In this document: positions 40,806 through 50,483 of the stretch, one piece after another
Position numbering within the stretch: position 1 is the stretch's first letter
How the letters are laid out: every line of letters begins with the position of its first letter
Assembly (NCBI GenBank): GCA_951812665.1
Contig: CATOST010000018.1
Location: forward strand, 186,001-250,000
Direction of reading: 5' to 3'
DNA length: 64,000 nucleotides
From: an uncultured Acidobacteriota bacterium
GTDB lineage: Bacteria; Acidobacteriota; UBA6911; RPQK01; JAJDTT01
The notes under the pieces: model-generated
Database searches by the model: none
Told to the model about the DNA's origin: nothing
Seen by the model: the letters and a program-made list of their open reading frames with translations, nothing else
Made by a program: the position numbers and the translations under genes

Positions 40806-42898
40806 CTGCGCAAAAGTCGTAAGTGAGCAGGTTGGCGGGTGGTATGCGAGTAGGTTGCGACGGTGCTGGATGCGGACAGGGGAGTGTTGTTGTGCGTTGT
40901 AAGGGAGATCACTGGAGTCGGAGGGAGGGATAGGGCCCGTCCCGTCAGGGATTTCGGTCCGTGCCGACGCACAGCGACGCGAGCGGGCGCGAATCGGGGG
41001 TTCGGGACGCGGCCGTGTCAGTTCGGCGTGGGGGTCAGGATCGTATCGAGGGCCGCTTGCGGTCGGGCGGCAAAGTACCGGTTCGCCTCGGGCATGAACT
41101 GGAAGCAACTGCGACGCACGATGGAGATGGCGGCGTTGGTGAGGGCGGCGAGATTGCGCGGGAGATGGCGGGTCCTCGCCCGGCAGCGATCTTCGTCGTA
41201 GGTGAAGTCGCGCACGTAGTGGAGCCGGTTCTCGATCTCCCAGTGCTGGCGAGGGAGCGCGAGCAATTGCTGGGGTCCGGCCTCCTGGCGGCTCAATGAG
41301 GTGAGACACCAGGCGGTTTCCGTGCTGCTGGTTTTGCGGCTCAGGACATGACGTTCCCGCTCCACGCGCAACGCCTGCCGGCGTCCATAGAGATCGACAT
41401 AACCGTCCCACTCCGGGCCGCTGACGTCCACCACCGCGCACTGACGCCGCTCGATGCGGCCATGCGCCTTCTGCCATTGTTCCTGCCAGGTGCGGGCCCG
41501 GCTCCAGTCGATGGCCTGCAGGTCCTCCATGAGGGTTTTCTGGTTGCTCTTGACTGCGGTCACCAGATAGGCGCGCCCGGCAACGGTCGATCAGGCACCG
41601 TGCGGTCTCCTGCTGCACGTGCATGGCATCGAGCGTCACGGTCCGGTTGCGGAGGTCGAGGATCTCGGCCAGTTCCCGCACCGCCGTGATCTCGTTGGTG
41701 GTATCGCCGACCTGAACCTGTCCGAGCACCAGGCCGCTGCCGTGCTCCACCGCAGCCACCAGCATTCGGCGCTGGTCGTCCGGAAGCGCCTTGGACGCGC
41801 CGCGGACGTCCTTGCCGTCCATCGCCACGGGCGTCCCTTCACCCAAGTGTTGCGCGGTCCACTCCTGCAGGACGCGATCCAACGTCTCGGGCGGCAACGA
41901 CGTCAAGATGTAGCGGAACGTCGAGATCGCCGGCGCCGTATAGCGCTTCCGGCTCGGGCTCCAGAACGCCCCCACCGCGCGTAACTGATCCTGGTCCAGC
42001 AGGGCCGCAAACTCCCCCATGGCGGTGACCCCGCGATAGCCGGCCAGCCGTGCCGCGATCGCAATCGCCAGATAGCAGGACAACGGATAGCGTTGCCCGC
42101 GAGCCTTGCGAAAGTCCGGAATCTCGCCGAGATACTCCGCCAGAGAGCGCAACGCCGGCGCCGCCATCGGCTCGCGTTTCTCCCCCAGCTGCCACGCCGC
42201 CGGCTCCTCCTCGCCGCAGAGCACATCGCGGGCATCCGCCCGCAACGGATACACATACACCTGCTTGGGTTTGCCGTTCCTCCGCCAGCGGGCCCGACCG
42301 CCCGACTCCCGCGAATACCCCTGGGTCATCCCCAGCCGCCGCCAGTTCGCCGCCCGATAGCAGGTGCCCGCAAACCGCGACGGGTCGACGAAGGTCTCCG
42401 CCAGCAACACCGGATACCCGTGAATCGCCTCCATGTCCCCCGCCAGTCGCCGCAGACTCAATCCCAGAACCCGAGACGCCAGATTCGGGACCCGCCCCGC
42501 CTCCAGCACCACGAATCGCGCATTGTTCGCGAGCAGATGCAGCCGCCGGAATTGCCGCTGTGCAGACCACCCGATCCACTGGTCCCGGACTCCCACCTTG
42601 AACGCGCCGGCATGCCAGCCCAGCAACGCCAGCCACTGGTCCCCGAGCACCGCCACATGGCGGAGCGCCTTCCCGAACAGCCCGCGGAAGGGAAGATAAT
42701 GATGCTCCGCCACCAGCGCGTCCCAACGCCGACGCTCCTCGACTCGGAGAACCGGTCGCACCGTCACCTCTCCCAATACAATCCTGTCGCCGACGGTTCC
42801 TGCAGAATGCATGCCTCCCTGCATACCACAACGACTTTTGTTTGGCCAGTCCGAATCCCTCCGTTGCTCCCACTTTCTCTCTCACGACTTTTGCCTAG
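40806..42898 (-). mobile_element. ISAs1-family element 2 with DruA-like/DDE fusion
   Basis: Imperfect inverted ends CTGCGCAAAAGTCGTAAGTGAG (40806) / CTCTCTCACGACTTTTGCCTAG (to 42898). Confidence 0.75.
41018..42824 (-). pseudogene. DUF4338 (DruA-like)/ISAs1 transposase fusion, one frameshift near 41575
   Basis: HHYLPFRGLFGKALRHVAVLGDQWLALLGWHAGAFKVGVRDQWIGWSAQRQFRRLHLLANNARFVVLE...ETFVDPSRFAGTCYRAANWRRLGMTQGYSR; DDE part continues in another frame from 41563. Confidence 0.82.
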
Positions 42899-43224
42899 TC
42901 CTGGGAGCCGCCCGGACCACAGCCGGCAAGGCTCAGATCGCCGGCCAGATGGAAGGGATGCTGTCCCGTCTTCTCCTGGTCGCCGAGCGCTATCCCGAGC
43001 TCAAGTCCAATCAGAATTTCCTGGCTCTGCAGGATGAGCTGGCCGGGACCGAGAACCGGATCGCCGTGGAGCGGCGCCGCTACAATCAGACCGTACGGGA
43101 CTACAACACGACGGTCCGCCGATTCCCCACCAACCTGGTGGCCGGTTTTTACGGCTTCGAGCGGAGCACGGCTTACTTCGAAGCCGCCGAGGGAGCCGAA
43201 GCGGCTCCCTCCGTGGAGTTCTGA
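42899..43224 (+). pseudogene. lemA: LemA family protein, copy 2: C-terminal part
   Basis: GAARTTAGKAQIAGQMEGMLSRLLLVAERYPELKSNQNFLALQDELAGTENRIAVERRRYNQTVRDYNTTVRRFPTNLVAGFYGFERSTAYFEAAEGAE. Confidence 0.85.
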
Positions 43225-44057
43225 TCCGCAGGTTCCTCATAGATACGCCGGGCGGAAATCAGAAAACCGGTGTGCGCCACCATCCGATGGACCGGCCGGA
43301 TGGACTCCTCGCTGATGTGCCAGGGACGGACCAGCGATTCGGTGGTTTCGATGTGCGCCCAGTCCGGGTCGCGCTGCAATTTTCTCACCAGCCGGTACAC
43401 CTGAAGCGCCGTGGGGAGCCAGCAGAGAAGGCTGCCGCCCGGTCTCAACGCCGCCGCCGCCGAGTCGACGGTGCGCTCCGGTTCGGGGATATCGAGCAGG
43501 ATCGTGTCCAGGTCCTTCTCCCGGATCCCGTCGTAGACATCCTCCAGAACGATCGTGTGCCGCGCTCCCGAAGCCCCGTAGAGGTCCGCGAATTCGGAGA
43601 GCGTGTCCCGGGCCAGCGAAGCGAACTCTTCCCGGCGCTCGTAGGAGATGAGATGACCCTGCGGCCCCAGGAAACGGAGCAGGACCAGGGCCACCGACCC
43701 GGACCCGATGCCCGCCTCCAGAACCCGGGCCCCGGGATAGATGTCACCCCGGATCAGGATCTGCGTCGAGTCCCGCGGGTAGATGATCTGGGTTCGACGG
43801 CGCAGCCCTTTGAGAACGTACCGTTCCAGGGTAGGCCGCAGGCAGACGACGGGCATTCCCTGGCGGCTCAGAAACCGGCAGCCTGGGGGCTTGCCCACGA
43901 TCTCGTCGTGGTAGACGTGGCCGGTATGGGAGTGGTGGAAGAGGCCTCCCGGGCGCAGTTGAAACATGTGGCGCTTGTTCTTGGGTCCGATGAGCAGAAC
44001 CAGCTCACCCTCCCGAAGGGGAACCCGCTGCAGCGCCGATGTCGCGTCCGAGGCCAT
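43173..44057 (-). CDS. tRNA (adenine-58-N1)-methyltransferase (TrmI-like)
   Basis: PGARVLEAGIGSGSVALVLLRFLGPQGHLISYERREEFASLA; DTILLDIPEPERTVDSAAAALRPGG. Confidence 0.82.
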   Translation of the reverse strand: MASDATSALQRVPLREGELVLLIGPKNKRHMFQLRPGGLFHHSHTGHVYHDEIVGKPPGCRFLSRQGMPVVCLRPTLERYVLKGLRRRTQIIYPRDSTQILIRGDIYPGARVLEAGIGSGSVALVLLRFLGPQGHLISYERREEFASLARDTLSEFADLYGASGARHTIVLEDVYDGIREKDLDTILLDIPEPERTVDSAAAALRPGGSLLCWLPTALQVYRLVRKLQRDPDWAHIETTESLVRPWHISEESIRPVHRMVAHTGFLISARRIYEEPADQNSTEGAASAPSAASK

Positions 44058-44143
44058 CACGGGAGAATAGTCACGCCCATTTTCGGGTGTCAAATGGGCC
44101 GAGGTGGAATCGGTCGAATTATCCAAGAATGGGAGAATCTCTC

Positions 44144-44222
44144 GTAGGGGCGACCCTTGTGGTCGCCCTCCCTGGGCCGATCAGTGAAGGGCGAAAGCGG
44201 GCACCCACAAGGGGTGCCCCTA
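44144..44222. repeat. Paired REP-like hairpins (GTAGGGGCGACCCTTGTGGTCGCCC ... GGGCACCCACAAGGGGTGCCCCTAC)
   Basis: Two inverted copies, each a palindromic hairpin around CTTGTGG. Confidence 0.8.
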
Positions 44223-44339
44223 CGTCGCGATCCTCGTTCAAACCTGCTTCCCCTGCTCTACTGAACCCCCGGAAAAATGGGGACGGTGTTGGTGGTGGAA
44301 ACCATGACGATGCTCGGCCGGTGCTGCTATTGTAGCCCG

Positions 44340-47327
44340 ATGAGAGACCGATCTCCCGTGAGGTATCCTGCGTCATCTTCCACCCTGCCGGCGGTCCGGG
44401 TCTGCACGGCCATCCTGGCGACCGTCTTGAGCAGCTTGGGATTCGGTCGAACTCCGGCGCCGGAACCGAATCATGTTTCAAGCGAAGGGGAGCCTCTACT
44501 CTCCGAAACTCGGCAGCTCACTTTCGAGGGCCGGCGTTCCGGGGAAGGATATTTCAGCCCGGACGGCTCCCGGTTCATCTTCCAGAGCGAGCGCGAGGAG
44601 GGAAACCCGTTCTTCCAGATCTACCTGATGGACATGATCCGGAGAGAGGTGAGCCGGCTCTCGCCCGGCCAGGGTAAGACCACCTGCGGCTGGATTCATC
44701 CGAAGGGCGATCAAGTGCTTTTCGCCTCGACCCACCATGATTCCGAATCCGGCCGGAAGCAACGGGAGGAACTGGAGCGCCGGGCCTCGGGCAGGACCCG
44801 CCGGTACACCTGGGATTTCGACGCCGAGTATGAAATCTACGGACTCGCTCTTGGAACGTCGACGTTGCAGAACCTCACCAACAAGTTGGGATATGACGCC
44901 GAAGCTTCCTGGTCGCCGGATGGCGGACGGATCGTATTCGCCTCGAATCGGTTGGCCTACGAAGGCCGTCTGGCGCCGGAGCAGGTGGAGTCCCGGGACC
45001 GGGACCCTTCGTCCTTCGTGGACCTCTATTCCATGAACTCGGACGGAACCGGTGTCCGCCGGCTGACCGCCTCGCCGGGGTATGACGGCGGTCCCTTCTT
45101 CAGTCCCTCCGGCCGGGAGATCTGCTGGCGGAGATTCACCGAGGACGGACTGGTGGCCGAGATCTACCTGATGAATGCGGACGGGGGCCGGCAGCGGCCC
45201 GTGACCCGGCTGGGAAAGATGTCCTGGGCGCCGTTTTTCCATCCTTCCGGCGATTACCTGATCTTCACCACCAACCTGCATGGGCTGGACAATTTCGAAC
45301 TCTACCTGGTGGCCGCCGAGGGAGGTGCCGAACCGGTGCGCGTCACCCGGACTCCCGGATTCGACGGTCTGCCCGTCTACTCGCCGGATGGAGATACGCT
45401 GGCCTGGACCTCCAATCGGACTCCCGGAAAGACTTCCCAGATATATCTGGCCGCCTGGGACGACCGGGAAGCGAGACGTCTGCTGGGACTTTCCGAGCCG
45501 GAGGGAGTGGCCGTCTCCGGTTCGTCCGCGGAGACTGCAAGTGAGGTCCTGATTCGGGCTCAGGACCTTCGCCGCCACGTGAACCGCTTGGCTTCCGAGG
45601 AGATGCAGGGACGAATGACCGGGACTCGGGGAGAGCTCCTGGCCACCGAATACGCTGCTTCGGTCCTGGCTCGGTTGGGGTTGAAGCCGGCTGGAGACGA
45701 TGGTTCCTACTTCCAAGCCTTCCCCTTCACGGCGGGAGTCTCCCTGGGCACCGAGAACCGATTGGCCATCGTGAGCGGGGAAGAGAAGAAGTCGCTGCGC
45801 CTGGACCACGACTGGCGACCGCTGTCCTTCTCGGCCACCGGAACCTTCGGGACCTCTGAGGTGGTCTTTGCCGGGTATGGGATCGTGGCGCCCGAGTTGG
45901 AGGAGAATCCGGGGTACGATTCTTATGCTCACCTGGACGTGGCCGGCAAGTGGGTCCTGGTGCTGCGCTATTACCCCGAAGAGGTGTCTCCCCAACGGCG
46001 GCGCCATCTGGCTCGCTATGGGAGCCTTCGATACAAGGCCATGCAGGCCCTGGACCGTGGCGCCCGGGGACTCCTCATCGTCAGCGGTCCCAACTCCAAG
46101 GTTCGCCGGGAGCTGATCCCGCTGAGGCTCGACGGTTCGGTCACGGACGGACGCCTTCCCGTCATCTCCATTACCGACCGGACAGCCGGAATTCTGCTGG
46201 AGTCCAACGACCGGACCTTGGGAGAGCTTCAGCAGGAACTGGATTCCGGCGAGCTCCGGATGGGGTTCGCGTTGCCCGGGGTCAAGGTGGATTCGAACGT
46301 CGATCTGAACACGGAGCAGAGGACCGGCCGGAACGTTCTGGGGATGCTGCCGGCGGGTCAGAGCAGCGACGCGGACGGAGTTCTGGTGGTGGGCGCCCAC
46401 GTGGATCACTTGGGGGCGGGAGCCACGGCTGCATCATTGGCCCGGTCGGACGAGGAAGGAGGGATCCACTACGGGGCCGACGACAACGCGTCCGGGGTCG
46501 CCGCGGTTCTGGAGATCGCGGAGCAGCTGGTGCACCTTCGAGACAGAGGAGACCTTCCGCAGGGGCGAGACGTGCTGTTCGCGCTCTGGTCCGGTGAGGA
46601 GCTGGGTCTGCTGGGCTCGAACCATTTCATGAAGACCTATGGATCGGGCCCAGGGCATGGGTCCGGAAGCGACCTGTTGGCCTATCTGAATCTGGACATG
46701 GTGGGTCGCTTGAAGACATCCCTGGTGGTGCAGGGTGTGGGTTCGAGTTCGGTCTGGCCCTCCGCCATTGAACGGTCCAACCTGGATCTGGGCCTGCCCA
46801 TCGTGATGCAACCCGAGAGCCACCTGCCCACGGATGCCACCTCCTTCTATGTCAAACAGGTCCCGATCCTGAGTCTCTTCACCGGTTCCCACGAGGACTA
46901 TCACACACCCGGAGACCGCCCCGAAAAACTCAACTACCAGGGAACGCGGAAGATTGCGTCGTTCCTGAGCCGGATTGCCGTCCACCTTTTGGAGAACCCC
47001 GATCGTCCCGATTACCAGGAGCTGAGCGACCCCAGAAGGCGAGGGGCCAGAAGCGGGTTGAGAGCTTACCTGGGTACGATTCCCGATTACGCTCAGGGTG
47101 CGCAAAAGGGTCTCAGCCTCTCCGGTGTCGCGCCTGGAGGACCGGCCGAAAAGGCGGGAGTCAGAGCCGGGGATCTGGTGGTGCGACTGGCCGACCGTGA
47201 GATCGGGGACATCTACGATTACACCTACGCCATCGATTTTCTGGAGATCGGCTCACCGACCGAGATTGTCGTCGTGCGAGAGGGTAAGAGAATCACCTTG
47301 ACCGTGGTCCCGGCTTCCAGGGACTGA
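44340..47327 (+). CDS. M28-family aminopeptidase with N-terminal PD40/TolB-like propeller and C-terminal PDZ
   Basis: ASWSPDGGRIVFASNR repeats; VGAHVDHLG, GADDNASGVAAVLEIAE, ALWSGEELGLLGS; PDZ SGVAPGGPAEKAGVRAGDLVVRLADREI. Confidence 0.85.
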   Translation: MRDRSPVRYPASSSTLPAVRVCTAILATVLSSLGFGRTPAPEPNHVSSEGEPLLSETRQLTFEGRRSGEGYFSPDGSRFIFQSEREEGNPFFQIYLMDMIRREVSRLSPGQGKTTCGWIHPKGDQVLFASTHHDSESGRKQREELERRASGRTRRYTWDFDAEYEIYGLALGTSTLQNLTNKLGYDAEASWSPDGGRIVFASNRLAYEGRLAPEQVESRDRDPSSFVDLYSMNSDGTGVRRLTASPGYDGGPFFSPSGREICWRRFTEDGLVAEIYLMNADGGRQRPVTRLGKMSWAPFFHPSGDYLIFTTNLHGLDNFELYLVAAEGGAEPVRVTRTPGFDGLPVYSPDGDTLAWTSNRTPGKTSQIYLAAWDDREARRLLGLSEPEGVAVSGSSAETASEVLIRAQDLRRHVNRLASEEMQGRMTGTRGELLATEYAASVLARLGLKPAGDDGSYFQAFPFTAGVSLGTENRLAIVSGEEKKSLRLDHDWRPLSFSATGTFGTSEVVFAGYGIVAPELEENPGYDSYAHLDVAGKWVLVLRYYPEEVSPQRRRHLARYGSLRYKAMQALDRGARGLLIVSGPNSKVRRELIPLRLDGSVTDGRLPVISITDRTAGILLESNDRTLGELQQELDSGELRMGFALPGVKVDSNVDLNTEQRTGRNVLGMLPAGQSSDADGVLVVGAHVDHLGAGATAASLARSDEEGGIHYGADDNASGVAAVLEIAEQLVHLRDRGDLPQGRDVLFALWSGEELGLLGSNHFMKTYGSGPGHGSGSDLLAYLNLDMVGRLKTSLVVQGVGSSSVWPSAIERSNLDLGLPIVMQPESHLPTDATSFYVKQVPILSLFTGSHEDYHTPGDRPEKLNYQGTRKIASFLSRIAVHLLENPDRPDYQELSDPRRRGARSGLRAYLGTIPDYAQGAQKGLSLSGVAPGGPAEKAGVRAGDLVVRLADREIGDIYDYTYAIDFLEIGSPTEIVVVREGKRITLTVVPASRD

Positions 47328-47547
47328 AGGAAGAGGCGTCGTTGTGACTCTGGAGCCGGCATGGGCCGACTCGGGGTAACCGGCTCAGGAGTGAAAAGAA
47401 GGCGTGAAACGGGAACTGTCAGTTGTGGGAAGCGCCGTTTGCCTAAATTCAGTGACCATTGAGGATCAAGACCGCATTTGCCGCCTTTCGCCTGCGCGCC
47501 TCGGAGTCGGCGGCGGTGCAGTTTTTTCTTAGTAAATCCATGAACTT

Positions 47548-47862
47548 GTGTTATTATCGCTGACTGTGCGGATGAGGGGCATCGGTCGAAACACCGAGAC
47601 GCGTCAAAAGGTAGATTTCAGGTCCGAAAGAAACCTTGCCGTTGCGATCTTGAGACAGGCTTGGCACGAAGCCGTCATCGACCTGCGGATCGTCAAGGAA
47701 AACTCCCGCAAAGATTATCGCCTGCTCAAGAAGAAGGCCATCGAGTGGATCGTCAGTGACGAAGATGGCTTTCCCTACTGGTGCAAGCTGGCTGACGCCG
47801 ACCACAGCGCCATCCGGCAGCGCCTCCAGGAGCGACTGAGCCAACAGTACAACTGTCAGTAG
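47548..47862 (+). CDS. Hypothetical 104-aa protein
   Basis: ORF only. Confidence 0.4.
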   Translation: MLLSLTVRMRGIGRNTETRQKVDFRSERNLAVAILRQAWHEAVIDLRIVKENSRKDYRLLKKKAIEWIVSDEDGFPYWCKLADADHSAIRQRLQERLSQQYNCQ

Positions 47863-48021
47863 ACGCTCTCAGCTCTATCGACGGATTCCCGGACTGGCTT
47901 CTGCTTCTACCAATCTGAGAATTCCTCTACCCTCTCCAAAAAATTCTCTCGCTTCTATTCTCACTCCTCCTCTTCGTTGCCTGACGAACGGGGAATGAAT
48001 ATAATGTGTGTTCGGCCTAGC

Positions 48022-48099
48022 GGGGCCGTAGTTCAGCTTGGTTAGAACGCCGGCCTGTCACGCCGGAGGTCGCGAGTTCGAGTCTCGTCGGTCCCGCCA
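48022..48099 (+). tRNA. tRNA-Asp (GTC)
   Basis: GGGGCCG/CGGTCCC acceptor stem, anticodon loop CTGTCAC, GTTCGAGT T-loop, encoded CCA. Confidence 0.93.
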
Positions 48100-48116
48100 A
48101 TCCCGTTCCCTTCCCC

Positions 48117-49475
48117 TTGAACCCGGCAACCGGCATGGGGCAACCCCTCCAGTCTCCCACCCGAGTCCGTTGGCTGGTCTTCGGCTTGGCCTGCGCCTCG
48201 TCCTGGATGCTCTACCTGCACCGGTACACCTGGAATTTCATTGGGCCCGAGTTGGAACGGACCCACGGCCTCTCCAAGACCGAGCTGGGCACTCTCTTCT
48301 CCTTCTTCATCCCTCCCTACGGGCTCCTGCAGATTCCCAGCGGCATCGTGAGCGATCTGGTCGGTCCCCATCTGTTTCTGGGACTGATCATGATCCTCTG
48401 GTCGTTGGCGCTTCCTTTGCATGCCGCGGCCGGAAGCTTCTTTTCTCTGGCCGTCGTCCGGGTTCTCTTCGGTACCTTCCAGGCGGGTTGCTATCCCAAT
48501 CTGGCCAAGGTCACCCAGGTCTGGTTTCCCCGGAGCCGGCGCACCGTCATCCAGGGTTGGGTGGCCACCTTCTTCGGCCGGGGCGGAGGGGCCATGTCCC
48601 CCATCCTCTTCGGGACCCTCCTCATCGGCTACTGCGGCTTCTCGTGGCAATCCGCACTGGTGTTGTTGGGAGGAGTAGGGGTGCTTCTGGGTGTCCTCTT
48701 CCTGCAACTGTTTCGCAATTCGCCGGAGCTGGCCCCAAGAACCAACCAGGCGGAGCGGGATCTGATCCGGGAAGGATCGCCGAAACCGGAGCCGGGAGGG
48801 TCCCGGATGCTGCCCTGGCGCCGGGTCGCGCGCAATCGGAGCATGCGCTTTTTCGTCCTGGGCCAGATCATGAGCGCGGCCGCCGACACCATCTACGTAT
48901 CGTTCATGGGAGATTTTTTCCTGAACGCCAAGGGCATCGAGATGATCCAGGCAGGCATACTGGTGAGCCTGCCCCTGTGGGGAGGAGCCGTGGGGGGCAT
49001 GGTGGGAGGCTACTGCAACGACTGGGCCATCCAGTGGAGCGGAAGCCGGCGTTGGGGCCGGAGCCTCATCGGATTCACCGGCAAATTCCTGGCCTGCCTG
49101 CTGATGCTCTTGACCATCCGCCAGGAGAGTGCGGTGGCAGCGGGGATCTCCCTGTTCGCAGTCAAGTTCTTCACCGACTGGAGCCAACCGACGGTGTGGG
49201 GAACCTGCACCGATCTGGGTGGAAGATACTCGGCGACTCTCTTCGGAATCATCAACACCTCGGGCAGCGCGGGGGGCGTTCTTGCCCCACCGCTCTTCGG
49301 TCTGATCCTGGACTACAACACGGCCCGGCACTGGGTTGACGGAGCCTGGGTCCGGACCACCGACTACAACCCCCTCTTCGTCGTCGTAGCCGCCCTGTAT
49401 CTGGTCAGCGCGCTTTCCTGGTTTTTTATCGACTGCACGGAGTCCGTGGAAACGGAGCTTGAACCGGACCAGTAG
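48117..49475 (+). CDS. MFS transporter
   Basis: About 12 TM segments; WMLYLHRYTWNFIGPELERTHGLSKTELGTLFSFF. Confidence 0.85.
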   Translation: MNPATGMGQPLQSPTRVRWLVFGLACASSWMLYLHRYTWNFIGPELERTHGLSKTELGTLFSFFIPPYGLLQIPSGIVSDLVGPHLFLGLIMILWSLALPLHAAAGSFFSLAVVRVLFGTFQAGCYPNLAKVTQVWFPRSRRTVIQGWVATFFGRGGGAMSPILFGTLLIGYCGFSWQSALVLLGGVGVLLGVLFLQLFRNSPELAPRTNQAERDLIREGSPKPEPGGSRMLPWRRVARNRSMRFFVLGQIMSAAADTIYVSFMGDFFLNAKGIEMIQAGILVSLPLWGGAVGGMVGGYCNDWAIQWSGSRRWGRSLIGFTGKFLACLLMLLTIRQESAVAAGISLFAVKFFTDWSQPTVWGTCTDLGGRYSATLFGIINTSGSAGGVLAPPLFGLILDYNTARHWVDGAWVRTTDYNPLFVVVAALYLVSALSWFFIDCTESVETELEPDQ

Positions 49476-49502
49476 ACGCCGCGACTACCGGAGGGGGAGA
49501 GA

Positions 49503-50483
49503 TCAGAGCTTGGCCCAGATCCCGAATTCTTCCTCGGCCGCCAAGTCGTAGATGCGGCGGGCGACGGCGGCGTCCTGAATGGCCATTCCGGTCCCGTCGA
49601 AAAGGGTGATCTCGTCGTCGGAAGTGCGCCCGGGTATGGTGCCGTTGATCACCTGGCCCAGAGTGCCCTTGATCTGTTCACGGTCGATATGGCCTTTTTC
49701 CAGCGGCTCCGAGACCTCGCCCAAGTGGCAGATCTGCTCGATGTGATCGCCGAAGATGGTGCACCGTGCATGCACGCCATTGGCCAATTCCTGTTTCCAG
49801 GCCTGATCGGCCCCCATGCACGACAGGTGGGTCCCGGGTCTCAACCATTCGCTCTGAACGATGGGGACGGTGGTATTGGTGCAGGTAATGATGACGTCGC
49901 TCGTCGTGACCAGATCCCGCGGGCGGCGGACCGGCTCCACCGGTCGGCCCAGATCCTCGGAAAGCTCGGCGACGTAGCTTGCCAGGGCTTTGGGAAAGGA
50001 GTCGTAGACCCGGATCTCCTCGAAGGACCGGACCTGGACCGCGGCTCGCAGGGCGTGCCTCCCCTGGAATCCGGCTCCCAGGATCCCCAGCGTCCGGACG
50101 TCCGTCCGGGCCAGGTGCTTGACGGCGACCGCGGCCGAGGCTCCGGTTCTGAGTCCGGTCACCCAGGAACCATCCATCAGGGCCAGCGGCTTTCCCGTGT
50201 CGGGATCGAACAGCGAGATCTGGGAGAGAATGTTGGGCAGGTTCCGCTTGGGGTTCTCTTCCCGGCCCTGTCCCAGTTTCATGGCCAGCACGTTCAGGTC
50301 CGGGAGCATGCTGGCCATGCAGGCGCTGATGCCGCCCGGGACCTGGAAAATGAGTTTTTTGGGAAGGATGTCGTTCCCCTTCTCATGATTGGCGAAGGCC
50401 TGCTCCACCATGTCGATGGACTCCTGGATGCTGAATCGTGAGATGATTTCTTTCTGGCTGATGATCAGAATCGGGTAAGCCAC
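49503..50483 (-). CDS. Ornithine cyclodeaminase/mu-crystallin family protein
   Basis: LTRTDVRTLGILGAGFQGRHALRA-type Rossmann motif; DGSWVTGLRTGASAAVAVKHLA. Confidence 0.87.
   Translation of the reverse strand: MAYPILIISQKEIISRFSIQESIDMVEQAFANHEKGNDILPKKLIFQVPGGISACMASMLPDLNVLAMKLGQGREENPKRNLPNILSQISLFDPDTGKPLALMDGSWVTGLRTGASAAVAVKHLARTDVRTLGILGAGFQGRHALRAAVQVRSFEEIRVYDSFPKALASYVAELSEDLGRPVEPVRRPRDLVTTSDVIITCTNTTVPIVQSEWLRPGTHLSCMGADQAWKQELANGVHARCTIFGDHIEQICHLGEVSEPLEKGHIDREQIKGTLGQVINGTIPGRTSDDEITLFDGTGMAIQDAAVARRIYDLAAEEEFGIWAKL

Noticed and set aside
38750-42824. Complete Druantia defence system
   Set aside because: Only DruA-like domains fused to transposases; no DruE-type helicase or other Druantia genes in the window.
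27680-43224. Single lemA gene split by one large insertion
   Set aside because: About 110 bp of lemA is present on both flanks but diverged, so two copies are required.
44496-46409. 637-aa minus-strand ORF opposite the M28 peptidase
   Set aside because: Antisense shadow ORF without recognisable motifs.
47548-48099. Genomic island integrated at tRNA-Asp
   Set aside because: No integrase nearby and no repeated tRNA 3' end seen; flanking genes look like ordinary chromosome.
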